A DNA stretch of 64,000 nt from Rheinheimera sp. (lineage in GTDB: Bacteria > Pseudomonadota > Gammaproteobacteria > Enterobacterales > Alteromonadaceae): positions 496,001-560,000 of the forward strand of contig NZ_JAUYGV010000001.1 in the NCBI RefSeq assembly GCF_030690345.1, written 5' to 3'. The notes under the pieces were generated by a model. The model made no database searches. It worked only from the letters and a program-made list of their open reading frames with translations, and was not told where the DNA came from. This document shows, piece by piece, positions 29,348-39,159 of this stretch. A program made the translations under genes and the position numbers. The stretch's first letter is position 1. Every line of letters starts with the position of its first letter.

Positions 29348-30982
29348 TCAGCCTAATGTTGCCTGTAACTGTTGTTGATACTCAGCGAATTTTTCCTGCT
29401 GTTCAGCATCCAGGTCAGCGTGTTGCAGTTGTTGCTGCAGGCTTTTTGCCAGCGCAATATGGCCTTCATCCAGCGCCTCCTGGCCACGCAATGCCACCAG
29501 CACTTTTAAAATATTTAATGCCACACTCATATTATTCGGCGTTAATGAGAACGCCTGCTCTAACGAATTCAGCGCCGCATGAAATTTATTGCGTTTAAAA
29601 AACTCCACCGCCATCCGATTTAACTGCTGCGGCGTAAAGTGCACTGCACTGCGCTCAGCGGCTTCCTGTTCAATGTATTTTCCCACTACCTGATTGGTCA
29701 GGCCGGTGCCGCTGATTTGCCGTTTAATCGCATCCAGCAGCGATACCGCATCTTCACGCCGGCCCAGCTCGTGCAGGGCTTTCACTTTATCCAGGTTATC
29801 TTCTACCGAGGTGCCCGGCCGCAAGCTAACCTGATTATCAACAATACCCTCTGCTTTGCTGCGCTCTTCCCTGGCCGTATGTAACCTGGCCCGCACCACC
29901 AACAGTTGATCTTTTAATTGCGCGGCTAACGGCAGCTGTTTTTCCAACTCGGTTAGCAGCAAATCAGACTGGCTCAGCACTTTTACCGCATCGGCTTTTT
30001 CCAGCGTAGTAGCATAATCAATGCCGGCACGGACCACATTAAGCCGCAGCAAGGGCGAGTCATGAATCGAGTTTTTCGCATGTTTGGCCATAGCAATAGT
30101 GGCCTGATACTGGCCGATATGGTCATGATTTAACCGCGCTAAATCCAGCAGGCGTTTGTTACGCTCAATGTTACGCGGTGCCAGTCGCGTGGCCTTTTTA
30201 ATTTCTTCATAGGCCTGTTCATAGTCTTGCTTACCTATGTAGTAATGCGCCAGCATATCGTAAGTGGCAAACCGCGTGTCGGTTTTGTCGGTAAGTTGCT
30301 GCAACAGCGTCTGAATTTCTGCCAGCTTATCTTGTTGCAACAAGGCTTTGATATAACCCAGATAAGCCCATGACAGCTTATGATTTTGCAGTAAGGTATC
30401 GTAATACACAGCAGCGTCGGCAAACTCGCGTAAATTCAGCAGGCATTCGCCTTTTAACCGTTTCATCTGCAGATGGTATTTACTCAGCGCCGGATTAAGC
30501 AAATGCCGTTCGGCAAAATACACCGCCTTGCTATAATCCTGGCGGTCAATCGCCTGATATACGTTAAACAAGGTGCGCTTTACTTCCAATGTCAAAGGCA
30601 GTCGCGTTTGCACATGCTTACTGTTTAACGGTTTAACCCAGAAATCATCCGGCTGCAGCTCAACTATGCTGTTGACCAAATCTTCACTGGTTTCCGCACT
30701 GAGGAAAATCAGTACCGTGCATTTAGTGACATACCGCTTAAACTTCAGCTCTTCGAGTAAATGAAAGCCGTCTTTATCACTTTTGACATTAAAGGCGCAG
30801 ATCACCACATGAAACAGGGTTTGTTCACATAAACGCAGGGCATAATAAGAGTTCTCGGCATATTTAATATTCACAATGCCCAATTCAAGTAACGCCGATT
30901 TAATGACGTTTTGTACCAGTACCTGATCATCAATGATCAGTACATTTAACTTATCATAAGCGGTGAGTTCTTCTTGTTCCAT
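29348..30982 (-). CDS. Degenerate receiver domain with TPR repeats
   Basis: A 544-residue protein with an N-terminal response-regulator fold (about 12-130) and a long TPR array to the end. The acidic pair D18-D19 and the lysine K117 (WVKPLN) are kept, but the phosphoacceptor position is alanine (A63 in VVICAFN), so phosphorylation by a histidine kinase is unlikely. The pattern CAFNxKSDKDGFHLLEEL is, as far as I recall, shared by homologues in Shewanella-like bacteria. It probably works as a protein-interaction scaffold. The start is overlapped by a tiny upstream frame. Confidence 0.88.
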   Translation of the reverse strand: MEQEELTAYDKLNVLIIDDQVLVQNVIKSALLELGIVNIKYAENSYYALRLCEQTLFHVVICAFNVKSDKDGFHLLEELKFKRYVTKCTVLIFLSAETSEDLVNSIVELQPDDFWVKPLNSKHVQTRLPLTLEVKRTLFNVYQAIDRQDYSKAVYFAERHLLNPALSKYHLQMKRLKGECLLNLREFADAAVYYDTLLQNHKLSWAYLGYIKALLQQDKLAEIQTLLQQLTDKTDTRFATYDMLAHYYIGKQDYEQAYEEIKKATRLAPRNIERNKRLLDLARLNHDHIGQYQATIAMAKHAKNSIHDSPLLRLNVVRAGIDYATTLEKADAVKVLSQSDLLLTELEKQLPLAAQLKDQLLVVRARLHTAREERSKAEGIVDNQVSLRPGTSVEDNLDKVKALHELGRREDAVSLLDAIKRQISGTGLTNQVVGKYIEQEAAERSAVHFTPQQLNRMAVEFFKRNKFHAALNSLEQAFSLTPNNMSVALNILKVLVALRGQEALDEGHIALAKSLQQQLQHADLDAEQQEKFAEYQQQLQATLG

Positions 30983-31182
30983 CAGCGTACTTGTTCCATC
31001 AACATATTTTGCATCCCTGCGACAACGGCTGTAAACGCACTAAGGTTAATATCAGTTATATTAGCAAGCTGCGATAAAAGCAACATCGCGAAAATATAAT
31101 CCGCTGCCCCCATTGTCAGCCACGGCAATCACCCCAAACTCAGCAACCAGACGTTTTATCAACCGAGCCAGAGGGCCACACC

Positions 31183-31695
31183 ATGTTTTATCAACTCAGC
31201 ATCGTACAAATGAGCAAAATGCTACAAAACTTACAGCATATCCTGGATAAAGGTGCCGCCTTTGCCGACAGCAAAAAAGTAGAGATGGCGGTACTGTTAA
31301 ACTCCAGGCTGGCACCGGACCAGTTTAATCTGACCCGCCAGGTGCAGATTGCCTGTGATACCGCCAAGCTCGGTGCAGCAAGGCTAAGCAACACGGTAGA
31401 TAGCGCGCCAAAACATGCCGATGACGAAACCACCCTGGCAGAGTTAAAACAACGTATCAGCGACACTCAGGCTTATCTGGCAACGTTCAGCGAAGCTGAT
31501 TTTGCCAACGCCGCCACGCAGAAAATCAGCCAACCGCGCTGGGAAGGTAAATATGTAACCGGTGAAGAGTTTTTAATGCAGCATGTACTGCCGAATATCT
31601 ACTTCCATATCACTACCGCTTACGCCATTTTGCGCCACAATGGTGTTGAGGTCGGTAAAAAAGATTATCTTGGTGCCATGCCTTATAAATCTTAA
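31183..31695 (+). CDS. DUF1993 family protein
   Basis: A 170-residue soluble protein of the DUF1993 family, which belongs to the DinB-like four-helix-bundle group; its function is unknown. Visible family features are the opening MFYQLSIVQMSKMLQNL, LNSRLAPDQFNLTRQVQ near 43-60 and the closing block with YFHITTAYAILRHNGVEVGK. It is divergent from the receiver-TPR gene across about 200 bp and ends in its own terminator. Confidence 0.88.
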   Translation: MFYQLSIVQMSKMLQNLQHILDKGAAFADSKKVEMAVLLNSRLAPDQFNLTRQVQIACDTAKLGAARLSNTVDSAPKHADDETTLAELKQRISDTQAYLATFSEADFANAATQKISQPRWEGKYVTGEEFLMQHVLPNIYFHITTAYAILRHNGVEVGKKDYLGAMPYKS

Positions 31696-31710
31696 CGCCT
31701 AACATAAAAG

Positions 31711-31740
31711 CGCCGGGCAAATAACCCGGCGTTGTTGTTT
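31711..31740 (+). terminator. Terminator after DUF1993 gene
   Basis: CGCCGGG (31711-31717) and CCCGGCG (31725-31731) form a 7-bp stem with a 7-nt loop, followed by a T-rich but interrupted tail. Confidence 0.75.
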
Positions 31741-31755
31741 CAGGTGTCAACCGTG

Positions 31756-32757
31756 TTAGCGTTCTAACACGATACGGTAACGTGCTTTACCACTTTTTAA
31801 ATGCGCCAGTGCCTCGTTTATTTGCGCAAACTTAAACATTTCCACTACCGGTTTAATATTGTGTTGCACGGCAAACTCCAGCATTTTGGCAATGGTAGCC
31901 GGGCTGCCAACCGGTGAGCCAGACACAGAGCGCTGCGCCATAATCAGGCCAAATACGCCGATATTTAGCGGCTCCAGCGTGGCGCCAACAAAGTGCAACC
32001 GGCCTTTGGGCTTTAATGTCGACAGGTACAAATTCCAATCCAGCGCCACATTGACAGTAGAAATAATAAAGTCAAAGCGCCCTGCCGCCTGCTCAATTTC
32101 GGTACTGCTGCGTGAATTAATGCACTGATGCGCACCCAGCTCTTGTGCTTCTGCGGCTTTACTGTCGCTTGAAGTAAAAGCGGTCACTTCACAGCCCCAG
32201 GCGCGTAGAAACTGCAGCGCAATATGGCCAAGGCCACCAATACCGATTACTGCCACTTTATCGGTTGGTTTTATATCAAACTGCACCAGCGGGTTAAATA
32301 CAGTAATACCGCCGCAGAACAGCGGCCCGGCTGTTTTCGCATCCATGCCATCCGGCAATGGCACAACGCTGGCCGCATTAGCCCTTACTTTGTCGGCGAA
32401 GCCACCATGGCGGCCCACTATGGTACCTTGCGCCTTATTGCACAGGTTATGGTCGCCGCTGCCGCAGCTACTGCACACTTTGCAGTAATCTGAATGCCAG
32501 CCCAAACCCACCACCTGACCGGCTTTAAGATGGCTGACAGCAGAGCCCACCGCACTGATACGGCCTACCACTTCGTGGCCGGCTACCAGTGGGTAAGCCG
32601 ACATACCCCATTCATTATTTAACATTGACACATCTGAGTGGCAAATGCCGCAGTAATCGACGTCTATTTCCACGTCATCGCGGCCAAGTGCCCCGGGCTC
32701 ATATTGCCAAGGCACCAGCTTGGCATTAGCTTCCGGTGCGGCGTAAGCGTTAATCAT
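31756..32757 (-). CDS. Zinc-dependent alcohol dehydrogenase (YahK/cinnamyl-type)
   Basis: Medium-chain NAD(P)-dependent alcohol or aldehyde reductase of 333 residues. Catalytic-zinc ligands are C39 (GICHSD) and H61 (GHE), with a cysteine in LFCGGITV. The structural-zinc site is C92, C95, C98 and C106. The cofactor loop is GIGGLGHIA. It belongs to the YahK/CAD branch, whose members prefer NADPH and broad aldehydes, but the substrate is not deducible. I choose ATG 32757, which has GGAGAG at good spacing; the frame is open 30 bp further up. Confidence 0.9.
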   Translation of the reverse strand: MINAYAAPEANAKLVPWQYEPGALGRDDVEIDVDYCGICHSDVSMLNNEWGMSAYPLVAGHEVVGRISAVGSAVSHLKAGQVVGLGWHSDYCKVCSSCGSGDHNLCNKAQGTIVGRHGGFADKVRANAASVVPLPDGMDAKTAGPLFCGGITVFNPLVQFDIKPTDKVAVIGIGGLGHIALQFLRAWGCEVTAFTSSDSKAAEAQELGAHQCINSRSSTEIEQAAGRFDFIISTVNVALDWNLYLSTLKPKGRLHFVGATLEPLNIGVFGLIMAQRSVSGSPVGSPATIAKMLEFAVQHNIKPVVEMFKFAQINEALAHLKSGKARYRIVLER

Positions 32758-32900
32758 ATTCTCTCCTGCAAGGTTACGGTGTAGCACTTTGTGTAGCTAT
32801 ACAGCTAACAGTATTGACCAGATCTGTGCGCCTGCCCGGAAATAACCGCAAGGCGCTCACTATTTGTACAGCAACACCTGTTTCTTGCGCAGCTTTCAGG

Positions 32901-32906
32901 TATAAT
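32901..32906 (+). promoter_or_regulatory. Likely rimO -10 element
   Basis: A perfect TATAAT sits 41 bp before the rimO start. No good -35 hexamer is seen at 16-18 bp, so the promoter may need an activator or rely on a weak -35. Confidence 0.4.
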
Positions 32907-32947
32907 CCGCCGACTTTTTTCCGGCACGGCCAACTTTAAGAGACACT

Positions 32948-34351
32948 ATGACAGTACAAACCTTTGACCCGACACAAACCACCACTCTGGACACTCCTGC
33001 CAAAGCCTTAGCAGAGCAGGCTAAAGCCGGTGCCGGTAAAGGTAACACCATAGGTTTTGTGTCATTGGGCTGCCCGAAAAACCTCGTCGACTCAGAGCGC
33101 ATTCTTACCCAGCTGAAAAGCGAGGGTTATAACATAGTGCCAAGCTATGACGATGCGCAGCTGGTTATTGTTAACACCTGTGGTTTTATCGACTCTGCGG
33201 TGCAAGAGTCATTAGATACCATTGGCGAAGCCCTGGCCGAAAACGGCAAAGTGATTGTGACCGGCTGTTTGGGCGCGCGCGAAGATGAAATCCGCCAGGT
33301 ACACCCGAATGTCTTGGGCATTACCGGCCCACACAGCTATGAAAACGTATTAAAGCAGGTGCATGAATTTGTACCTAAGCCAAAGTACGATCCATTTACC
33401 ATGCTGGTACCGGACCATGGCGTTAAGCTAACGCCGAAGCATTATGCTTATTTAAAAATTTCTGAAGGCTGTAACCATCGTTGTACCTTCTGCATTATTC
33501 CGTCGATGCGCGGCGACTTAGTCAGCCGGCCGGTAGGTGAAGTGCTGGATGAAGCCCAGCGCCTGAAAAATGCCGGCGTTAAAGAGCTGCTGATTATTTC
33601 GCAAGACACCAGCGCCTATGGCGTTGACGTAAAACACCGCACCGGTTTTTGGAACGGTTCACCGGTAAAAACCTCAATGCAATCACTGTGTGAAGCCTTA
33701 GGCGAGATGGGTATTTGGGTGCGCTTGCACTATGTATACCCTTACCCGCATGTGGATGACATTATTCCGCTGATGGCGCAGGGCAAAGTACTACCGTACT
33801 TAGATATCCCGTTTCAACACGCCAGCCCGAGGATTTTAAAGCTGATGAAACGCCCTGGCCAGGCCGACCGCGTATTAGAGCGGATTAAAAAATGGCGTGA
33901 GATTTGCCCTGAGTTAACCATCCGCTCTACCTTTATTGTTGGCTTCCCGGGTGAAACCGAGGAAGACTTCCAAATGCTGCTTGACTGGTTACAAGAAGCC
34001 CAGCTGGACCGTGTCGGCTGTTTTAAATACAGCCCGGTAGAAGGCGCCAAAGCGAACGACTTGCCAGACCCGGTAGCAGAAGAAGTAATGGAGGAGCGTT
34101 ACCACCGCTTTATGCAAACCCAGCAAGCGATAAGCAGCGCACGGCTACAGGCAAAAATTGGTACAACCATTAAGGTGCTGATCGACGAAGTTGACGACGA
34201 AGGTGCTATTGGCCGAAGCTATGCCGACGCGCCGGAAATTGACGGTGCCGTTTACCTGAACGGCTTAACCAGCGTAAAACCGGGCGATATTATCGAGGCC
34301 GTGGTAGAAGAAGCCGATGAATATGACCTTTGGGCCTCAGTTGCAGAATAA
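32948..34351 (+). CDS. rimO: Ribosomal protein S12 methylthiotransferase RimO
   Basis: Radical-SAM enzyme that adds a methylthio group to Asp89 of ribosomal protein uS12. The 467-residue protein has the N-terminal methylthiotransferase cluster cysteines C42, C78 and C107, the radical-SAM cluster C175, C179 and C182 in [10 protein letters not shown], and a C-terminal TRAM domain (about 400-467). The N-terminal 30 residues before [10 protein letters not shown] are longer than in E. coli. A -10 TATAAT lies at 32901-32906. Confidence 0.96.
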   Translation: MTVQTFDPTQTTTLDTPAKALAEQAKAGAGKGNTIGFVSLGCPKNLVDSERILTQLKSEGYNIVPSYDDAQLVIVNTCGFIDSAVQESLDTIGEALAENGKVIVTGCLGAREDEIRQVHPNVLGITGPHSYENVLKQVHEFVPKPKYDPFTMLVPDHGVKLTPKHYAYLKISEGCNHRCTFCIIPSMRGDLVSRPVGEVLDEAQRLKNAGVKELLIISQDTSAYGVDVKHRTGFWNGSPVKTSMQSLCEALGEMGIWVRLHYVYPYPHVDDIIPLMAQGKVLPYLDIPFQHASPRILKLMKRPGQADRVLERIKKWREICPELTIRSTFIVGFPGETEEDFQMLLDWLQEAQLDRVGCFKYSPVEGAKANDLPDPVAEEVMEERYHRFMQTQQAISSARLQAKIGTTIKVLIDEVDDEGAIGRSYADAPEIDGAVYLNGLTSVKPGDIIEAVVEEADEYDLWASVAE

Positions 34352-34377
34352 CGGCTGTAATAACCTTGTAGCGAAAT

Positions 34378-34405
34378 GAAAAAGGCGGCTTCAGCTGCCT
34401 TTTTC
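34378..34405. terminator. Bidirectional terminator after rimO
   Basis: A 12-bp stem (34378-34389 with 34394-34405, one G-T wobble) with loop TTCA has A-rich and T-rich ends on both strands. It separates the convergent rimO and HDOD genes. Confidence 0.85.
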
Positions 34406-34422
34406 ATATTCTGTGCCAGCAA

Positions 34423-35661
34423 CTACTCCAGTGTCAGCAAGCGCTGCTGCACGTCAGATAACTGCTGGTTATACAGCGCTATATAGGGCAGCTCAGCGTC
34501 ACTGGCTGCCAGCTTCAGCGCATAGCCCCGCTCTATACTGCGCACTATTGCCAGCGCCCCTGCCATGCGGCCGCGGTTACCTTTAATCGCAGCTTTTATA
34601 TCTTTATGCAGATTAACATGGCGTAAAAACAGCTCTGACGGGATATCAAACAGCAGATCTGTGCCGGAGATCAACGCCGCCAAAAAGTACTGCTGGCACT
34701 GCACGGCACTGAGTTGCCACTGCTGCGCGATATGCTGTGCGGTATAGGCCCGGGTTAATACCGTTATTGCTGCCGCAGGTGAAGTGCCGCTGAGCACTGC
34801 GCACATCAGCAGCCATTTGCGGGTTAGCTCCAGGCCAAGCCGGGTAACGGTTTCTTTAACAGAACTCACTGCACGCGTTCTGCGGTACAGCGGGCTGTTG
34901 GCAATTTTCAGCAAGCCCATGACAATGTTTGGCTCGTTTTTCAGCAGTGCCGACAACTGAGCAATATCAGGCTCGGCAGCAAACAAACAACTGATGATCT
35001 CTGCTACTTTAAGTGCACTGGGTTCCATTTTTTTGCCGGCCACCAGCAGCGATTTGGTTAAAAAATAGCCCTGAAATAAATCACAGCCCAGCGCTTTAAA
35101 AATCGCGAACTGCTCGTCCGTTTCTACCGGCTCGGCCAACCACAACAAGCCGGGGCGGCCAAATTGGGCTTTATAGCGCTCTGTATCGGCCAGGTTGCTG
35201 TTTAGCACATTCAGCCGGACAATATCAGCCAACGGCAACAACTGCTGCGCAGCGGCCTCTGTCAGTGCAATATCATGCAATGCCAGCCGAAAGCCCTGCT
35301 TTTTTAATGTCTTTAGTGCGCCAATATAAGTTGCATCCGGCTGCGGCGGAATTACCGGCTCCAGCACAACAGTGTCCGGTGCCAGCGGCAGAGCACGGCC
35401 TGATAAGACAAAATCAGCGGCCAGCGCAACAAACAACGGCGCCTTATATACCGCACTTTGCGCGCTGATATCAGCACATAACTGCTGCAACTGAGCGTCG
35501 CAGAGCCCGGCATCACTAAGCAGCAAAGTACTGACACCGGCACCACTGCGGTTAAGCAAGGCAATGGCATAGCGCTTTTGCTTACGGTCGAAAATAGGTT
35601 GGGCAGCATACAACTGCTGTATGTCCGTAGTTTTGTCGGTGTCGATGGTTTGGCGGGTCAA
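34423..35661 (-). CDS. Degenerate EAL plus HDOD signalling protein
   Basis: A 412-residue protein with an N-terminal EAL-like domain (about 15-200) and a C-terminal HDOD domain (about 205-400), like YuxH/CdgJ-type proteins. The EAL signature itself is lost (YAIALLNR where active enzymes have E-A/L-L-x-R), so c-di-GMP hydrolysis is unlikely. FQGYFLTKSL, EPNIVMGLLKIANSPLYRR and SVKETVTRLGLELTRKW mark the HDOD boundary and core. Related proteins act in motility control; the target here is unknown. The gene appears to be monocistronic. Confidence 0.88.
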   Translation of the reverse strand: MTRQTIDTDKTTDIQQLYAAQPIFDRKQKRYAIALLNRSGAGVSTLLLSDAGLCDAQLQQLCADISAQSAVYKAPLFVALAADFVLSGRALPLAPDTVVLEPVIPPQPDATYIGALKTLKKQGFRLALHDIALTEAAAQQLLPLADIVRLNVLNSNLADTERYKAQFGRPGLLWLAEPVETDEQFAIFKALGCDLFQGYFLTKSLLVAGKKMEPSALKVAEIISCLFAAEPDIAQLSALLKNEPNIVMGLLKIANSPLYRRTRAVSSVKETVTRLGLELTRKWLLMCAVLSGTSPAAAITVLTRAYTAQHIAQQWQLSAVQCQQYFLAALISGTDLLFDIPSELFLRHVNLHKDIKAAIKGNRGRMAGALAIVRSIERGYALKLAASDAELPYIALYNQQLSDVQQRLLTLE

Positions 35662-35716
35662 ATCCTGTCCTTACAACAATACAGTTTGGCGAAACGCGGC
35701 CAATATAAGACCGGGC

Positions 35717-35741
35717 CGGCGTGCTGTCCAGCAGCACGCCG
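35717..35741 (-). other. Strong hairpin just after VWA gene
   Basis: CGGCGTGCTG (35717-35726) and CAGCACGCCG (35732-35741) are perfect 10-bp arms with a 5-nt loop, three bases past the VWA stop codon. No T-run follows on the minus strand, so it may be an mRNA 3'-end stabiliser or a weak terminator. Confidence 0.55.
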
Positions 35742-35744
35742 ATA

Positions 35745-36914
35745 TTACAACAATGTTTTTATTGCCTGCCCCAAGCCTTCCAGTGTCAGGGCATACATGC
35801 GCTTTTGCATCAACTGCTCAATAATATCAATCGAATAATAGTGCTCCCACCACTGCGGCGGCTGCGGATTGAGCCACACCGCTTTGGGATATTGCGTTAA
35901 CAACCGTTGCAGCCATACCTTGCCCGGCAGCTCGTTGTAATGCTCGACACTGCCGCCCGGGTAGTCTATCTCGTAAGGCCCCATAGTGGCATCGCCGACA
36001 AAAATCAGTTTGTAGTCGCTGGCATAGGTATGAATAATATCGTCTACCTTTACCTGTTCGGTATAGCGGCGCTTATTATCACGCCATACACCTTCATACA
36101 CACAGTTATGAAAGTAGAAAAATTCCAAATGCTTAAATTCACTTTTCACCGCAGCAAACAGTTTCTGGCATTGCTCTATATGGTCATCCATTGAACCGCC
36201 GACATCAAAAAACACCAGCAGTTTAATGGCATTGTGCCGCTCGCGCATAAAGCGTAAATCCAGCCAACCGGCTTGCTCCGAAGTAGCCTGAATAGTGCCG
36301 TGTAAATCCAGCTCGATCTCTGCGCCACTGCGGGCAAATTTACGCAGCTGTTTCAGTGCCAGTTTAATGCTGCGGTTATTAAGCTCGCTATCGGTGTCCA
36401 GATCTTTAAACTCGCGCTTATCCCAAACCTTTACTGCGCGACGCGCGCCACTGCCCTGCTGGCCTATGCGCACACCTTCCGGGTTATAACCATAAGCGCC
36501 AAAGGGTGAGGTACCACCGGTACCAATCCATTTATTGCCGCCGCTGTGTTTTTTCTGCTGTTCAGCCAAGCGCTCGCGCAACGTTTGCAGCAGTTTGTCC
36601 AGCCCACCTAAAGCCTGCAGTTTGGCTTTATCTTCCTCGCTGAGTTTACGCAGCACGTCCGGCACTAACCACTCGGGCGATATGCCGGCGGCTATGTCCA
36701 CTTCGGCGACACCCTCAAAGTAATCAGCAAAGGCGCGGTCGAATTTATCGTACTGGGTTTCATCTTTTACCAAACACAGCCTGGACAGTTGATAAAAGGC
36801 TTCGGTGTCGGCAAAGATCACCTGTTGTTTTAACGCATTAAGTAAATCCAGCAGTTCGGTAATGCTGGTTTTTAAGCCGTATTTGCGCAGCGTAAAAAAG
36901 AAGTCGATTAGCAT
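35745..36914 (-). CDS. VWA domain protein (CoxE-like)
   Basis: A 389-residue protein with a von Willebrand A domain in its C-terminal half. The metal-site motif is D237-V-G-G-S241, the DxGGS variant typical of CoxE-like proteins. The N-terminal half is helical with a Gly-rich stretch (about 125-155). Such proteins pair with MoxR AAA ATPases as metal-insertion or maturation chaperones; the client is unknown. The MoxR gene lies 185 bp upstream on the same strand, and that gap holds a copy of the two-arm repeat element. Confidence 0.92.
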   Translation of the reverse strand: MLIDFFFTLRKYGLKTSITELLDLLNALKQQVIFADTEAFYQLSRLCLVKDETQYDKFDRAFADYFEGVAEVDIAAGISPEWLVPDVLRKLSEEDKAKLQALGGLDKLLQTLRERLAEQQKKHSGGNKWIGTGGTSPFGAYGYNPEGVRIGQQGSGARRAVKVWDKREFKDLDTDSELNNRSIKLALKQLRKFARSGAEIELDLHGTIQATSEQAGWLDLRFMRERHNAIKLLVFFDVGGSMDDHIEQCQKLFAAVKSEFKHLEFFYFHNCVYEGVWRDNKRRYTEQVKVDDIIHTYASDYKLIFVGDATMGPYEIDYPGGSVEHYNELPGKVWLQRLLTQYPKAVWLNPQPPQWWEHYYSIDIIEQLMQKRMYALTLEGLGQAIKTLL

Positions 36915-36963
36915 GTGCAGGTTCCGCAGTATTGTTCCCGCTGCGGCTCACAACACTTGCCCC

Positions 36964-37020
36964 GGCTCGTCGCAGCAACTCGTTCGGGCTGGCGCCCTCG
37001 CTCAGACACTCTGCGCCGAC
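36964..37020 (-). repeat. Two-arm hairpin element, copy A
   Basis: Read on the minus strand: conserved arm GTCGGCGCAGAGTGTCTGAG (37020-37001), a 20-nt variable hairpin, then AGTTGCTGCG-A-CGAGCC. The same arms in the same order occur at 46617-46675 with a different inner hairpin. CGGCGCAG and CTGCGACG can pair with one mismatch, closing an outer stem. It lies in the moxR-VWA gap. Confidence 0.7.
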
Positions 37021-37099
37021 CGAAACAAGGTTCTGATCCTTCGCTGGCATGATTGCCATAGTCGACCACGGCGAATAAAACTCCTGACACAAACATCCT

Positions 37100-37945
37100 C
37101 TAGCGTCCCTGCCTTTTTGCCAAAAACGCCAGTTTCTCTACCAGAGCCACATCCTGCTCGTTTTTCAGCAGCGCGCCAAACATCGGCATTAAACCGCCTT
37201 TTTGCTGTTTATCGGTTAGTACTTCTGCCGGAATATCTTCGGCCAGCAATAACTTTAACCAGTCGAGCAGCTCTGACGTGGATGGCTTTTTCTTTAACCC
37301 GGGCAGCTCGCGCAGTTCAAAAAACACCTCCAGCGCTGTGCTTAACAGCTGCTGTTGGATCTGCGGGAAATGCACAGCGACAATAGCGCGCAAGGTATCG
37401 GCATCCGGAAAGCGGATATAGTGAAAAAAGCAGCGGCGCAAAAACGCATCCGGCAGCTCTTTCTCGTTATTTGAGGTGATGATCACTATCGGCCGCTCAA
37501 CCGCGCTTATTTGCTCGCCGGTTTCGTGCACGTAAAACGCCATCCGGTCCAACTCGTGCAGTAAGTCGTTGGGGAATTCAATATCGGCTTTGTCTATTTC
37601 ATCAATCAGCAGCACGGGGCGTTTAGCGGCGGTAAAGGCCTGCCACAGTTTGCCGGGGCGAATATAGTTATTAATATCGTGCACCTTGTCGCTGCCCAAC
37701 TGGCTGTCACGCAAGCGCGACACCGCATCGTACTCGTACAGGCCGTGCTGTGCCTTGGTGGTAGATTTAACATGCCACTGAATAAGCTCTGTACCGAGGC
37801 TTGCCGCCAGCTCCTCTGCCAGCCGCGTTTTACCGGTACCCGGCTCGCCTTTTATCAGCAGCGGTTTTTCCAGCGTTACTGCGGCATTTACCGCTAATGC
37901 CAGCTCGTCAGACACTATATAGTTGTCGGTGCTTACAAAAGCCAT
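37100..37945 (-). CDS. MoxR-family AAA ATPase
   Basis: A 281-residue AAA+ ATPase with Walker A GEPGTGKT (33-40), Walker B LLIDEIDKAD (about 115-124) and a sensor region IITSNNEKELPDAFLRRC. MoxR proteins work with VWA partners to remodel or activate client enzymes; the VWA gene follows on the same strand. The client cannot be told from this neighbourhood. Confidence 0.93.
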   Translation of the reverse strand: MAFVSTDNYIVSDELALAVNAAVTLEKPLLIKGEPGTGKTRLAEELAASLGTELIQWHVKSTTKAQHGLYEYDAVSRLRDSQLGSDKVHDINNYIRPGKLWQAFTAAKRPVLLIDEIDKADIEFPNDLLHELDRMAFYVHETGEQISAVERPIVIITSNNEKELPDAFLRRCFFHYIRFPDADTLRAIVAVHFPQIQQQLLSTALEVFFELRELPGLKKKPSTSELLDWLKLLLAEDIPAEVLTDKQQKGGLMPMFGALLKNEQDVALVEKLAFLAKRQGR

Positions 37946-38078
37946 TACTACCCTCTACTGTTATTTTAAAGCCCGTCAGGCTTGTGGTGAAACGTAATAT
38001 CTTATAGCCAAAAGCTACTGTAATTTTTGCCACGCTGGCGTATTCTTATAACCAATTTATCGTAAACGGAGTTTTTTT

Positions 38079-39053
38079 ATGGCAAACGTCTATGCAGACA
38101 ACTCATTGTCTATCGGCCGCACCCCGCTGGTCAAATTAAACCGGACTATTGAAGGCGGTGCTAATGTCTACGCCAAAATTGAAGCACGCAACCCCAGCTT
38201 CAGCGTAAAATGCCGCCTGGGCGCTGCATTGATTTGGGATGCCGAGAAAAAAGGTACCTTAACGGCTGATAAAGAAATTGTCGAGCCTACCTCCGGCAAC
38301 ACCGGTATTGCCTTAGCGTTTGTGGCGGCCAGCCGCGGCTACAAACTCACCTTAACCATGCCGGCCACCATGAGCTTAGAGCGACGCAAGCTGCTAAAAG
38401 CGTTAGGCGCCAATTTAGTGCTGACCGAAGGCCCTAAGGGCATGAAAGGCGCCATTGAAAAAGCCAAAGAAATTCAGGCATCTGACCCGGATAAATATTT
38501 AATTTTAGGCCAGTTTGAAAACCCGGCTAACCCGCAAATTCACTTTGATACCACCGGACCGGAAATTTTTAATGACTTAGACGGTAAGGTCGATATTTTC
38601 ATTGCTGGTGTTGGCACCGGCGGTACTATTACCGGTGTAAGCCGCTACCTGAAACACGAGAAAAAGCTGCCACTGTTAAGCGTAGCCGTAGAGCCGGCAG
38701 AATCGCCGGTGATCACTCAGGCCAAAGCCGGTGAAGAGTTAAAACCCGGCCCGCATAAAATTCAGGGTATTGGTGCCGGCTTTATTCCGGGCAACCTGGA
38801 TTTAGCTCTGGTGGATGACGTTGAGCGCGTTACCAGCGACGAAGCCATTGCCGGTGCGCATCGCTTAATGCGCGAAGAAGGTATTCTGGCCGGTATTTCC
38901 TCCGGTGCAGCCCTGGTGGCCGCGCAGCGTTTGGCAGCAAAACCGGAAAACGCCGGTAAAAATATCGTGGTCATTCTGGCCAGCGCCGCCGAGCGTTATT
39001 TAACCAGCCCGTTATTTGCTGAAGTGTTTACCGAACAGGAATTACAGCCTTAA
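38079..39053 (+). CDS. cysK: Cysteine synthase A
   Basis: PLP-dependent O-acetylserine sulfhydrylase that makes cysteine from O-acetylserine and sulfide. The 324-residue protein carries the PLP lysine K44 in [11 protein letters not shown], the substrate loop EPTSGNTG, the phosphate-binding [10 protein letters not shown] and the C-terminal SSGAALVAA motif. The length and the SFSVKCR sequence favour CysK over CysM. It is monocistronic with a strong terminator. Confidence 0.96.
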   Translation: MANVYADNSLSIGRTPLVKLNRTIEGGANVYAKIEARNPSFSVKCRLGAALIWDAEKKGTLTADKEIVEPTSGNTGIALAFVAASRGYKLTLTMPATMSLERRKLLKALGANLVLTEGPKGMKGAIEKAKEIQASDPDKYLILGQFENPANPQIHFDTTGPEIFNDLDGKVDIFIAGVGTGGTITGVSRYLKHEKKLPLLSVAVEPAESPVITQAKAGEELKPGPHKIQGIGAGFIPGNLDLALVDDVERVTSDEAIAGAHRLMREEGILAGISSGAALVAAQRLAAKPENAGKNIVVILASAAERYLTSPLFAEVFTEQELQP

Positions 39054-39072
39054 TCAAGCGCTTAGATATAAT

Positions 39073-39097
39073 AAAGGGCTGCTTTTGCAGCCCTTTT
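39073..39097 (+). terminator. cysK terminator
   Basis: AAAGGGCTGC (39073-39082), loop TTTT and GCAGCCCTTT (39087-39096) form a perfect 10-bp stem ending in a T-run, 20 bp after the cysK stop. Confidence 0.88.
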
Positions 39098-39159
39098 ACT
39101 TTACAGCACGGGCAAAAGGTTCCACACTGAGGAGCATATTTACCAACCGGATTGTACCG

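Noticed and set aside
31756..34351. Alcohol dehydrogenase and rimO as one operon
   Set aside because: They are divergent, with separate start regions.
36838..37096. Minus-strand frames of 84 and 62 residues between moxR and the VWA gene
   Set aside because: They run through the repeat element and into the VWA start; better explained as non-coding structured DNA.
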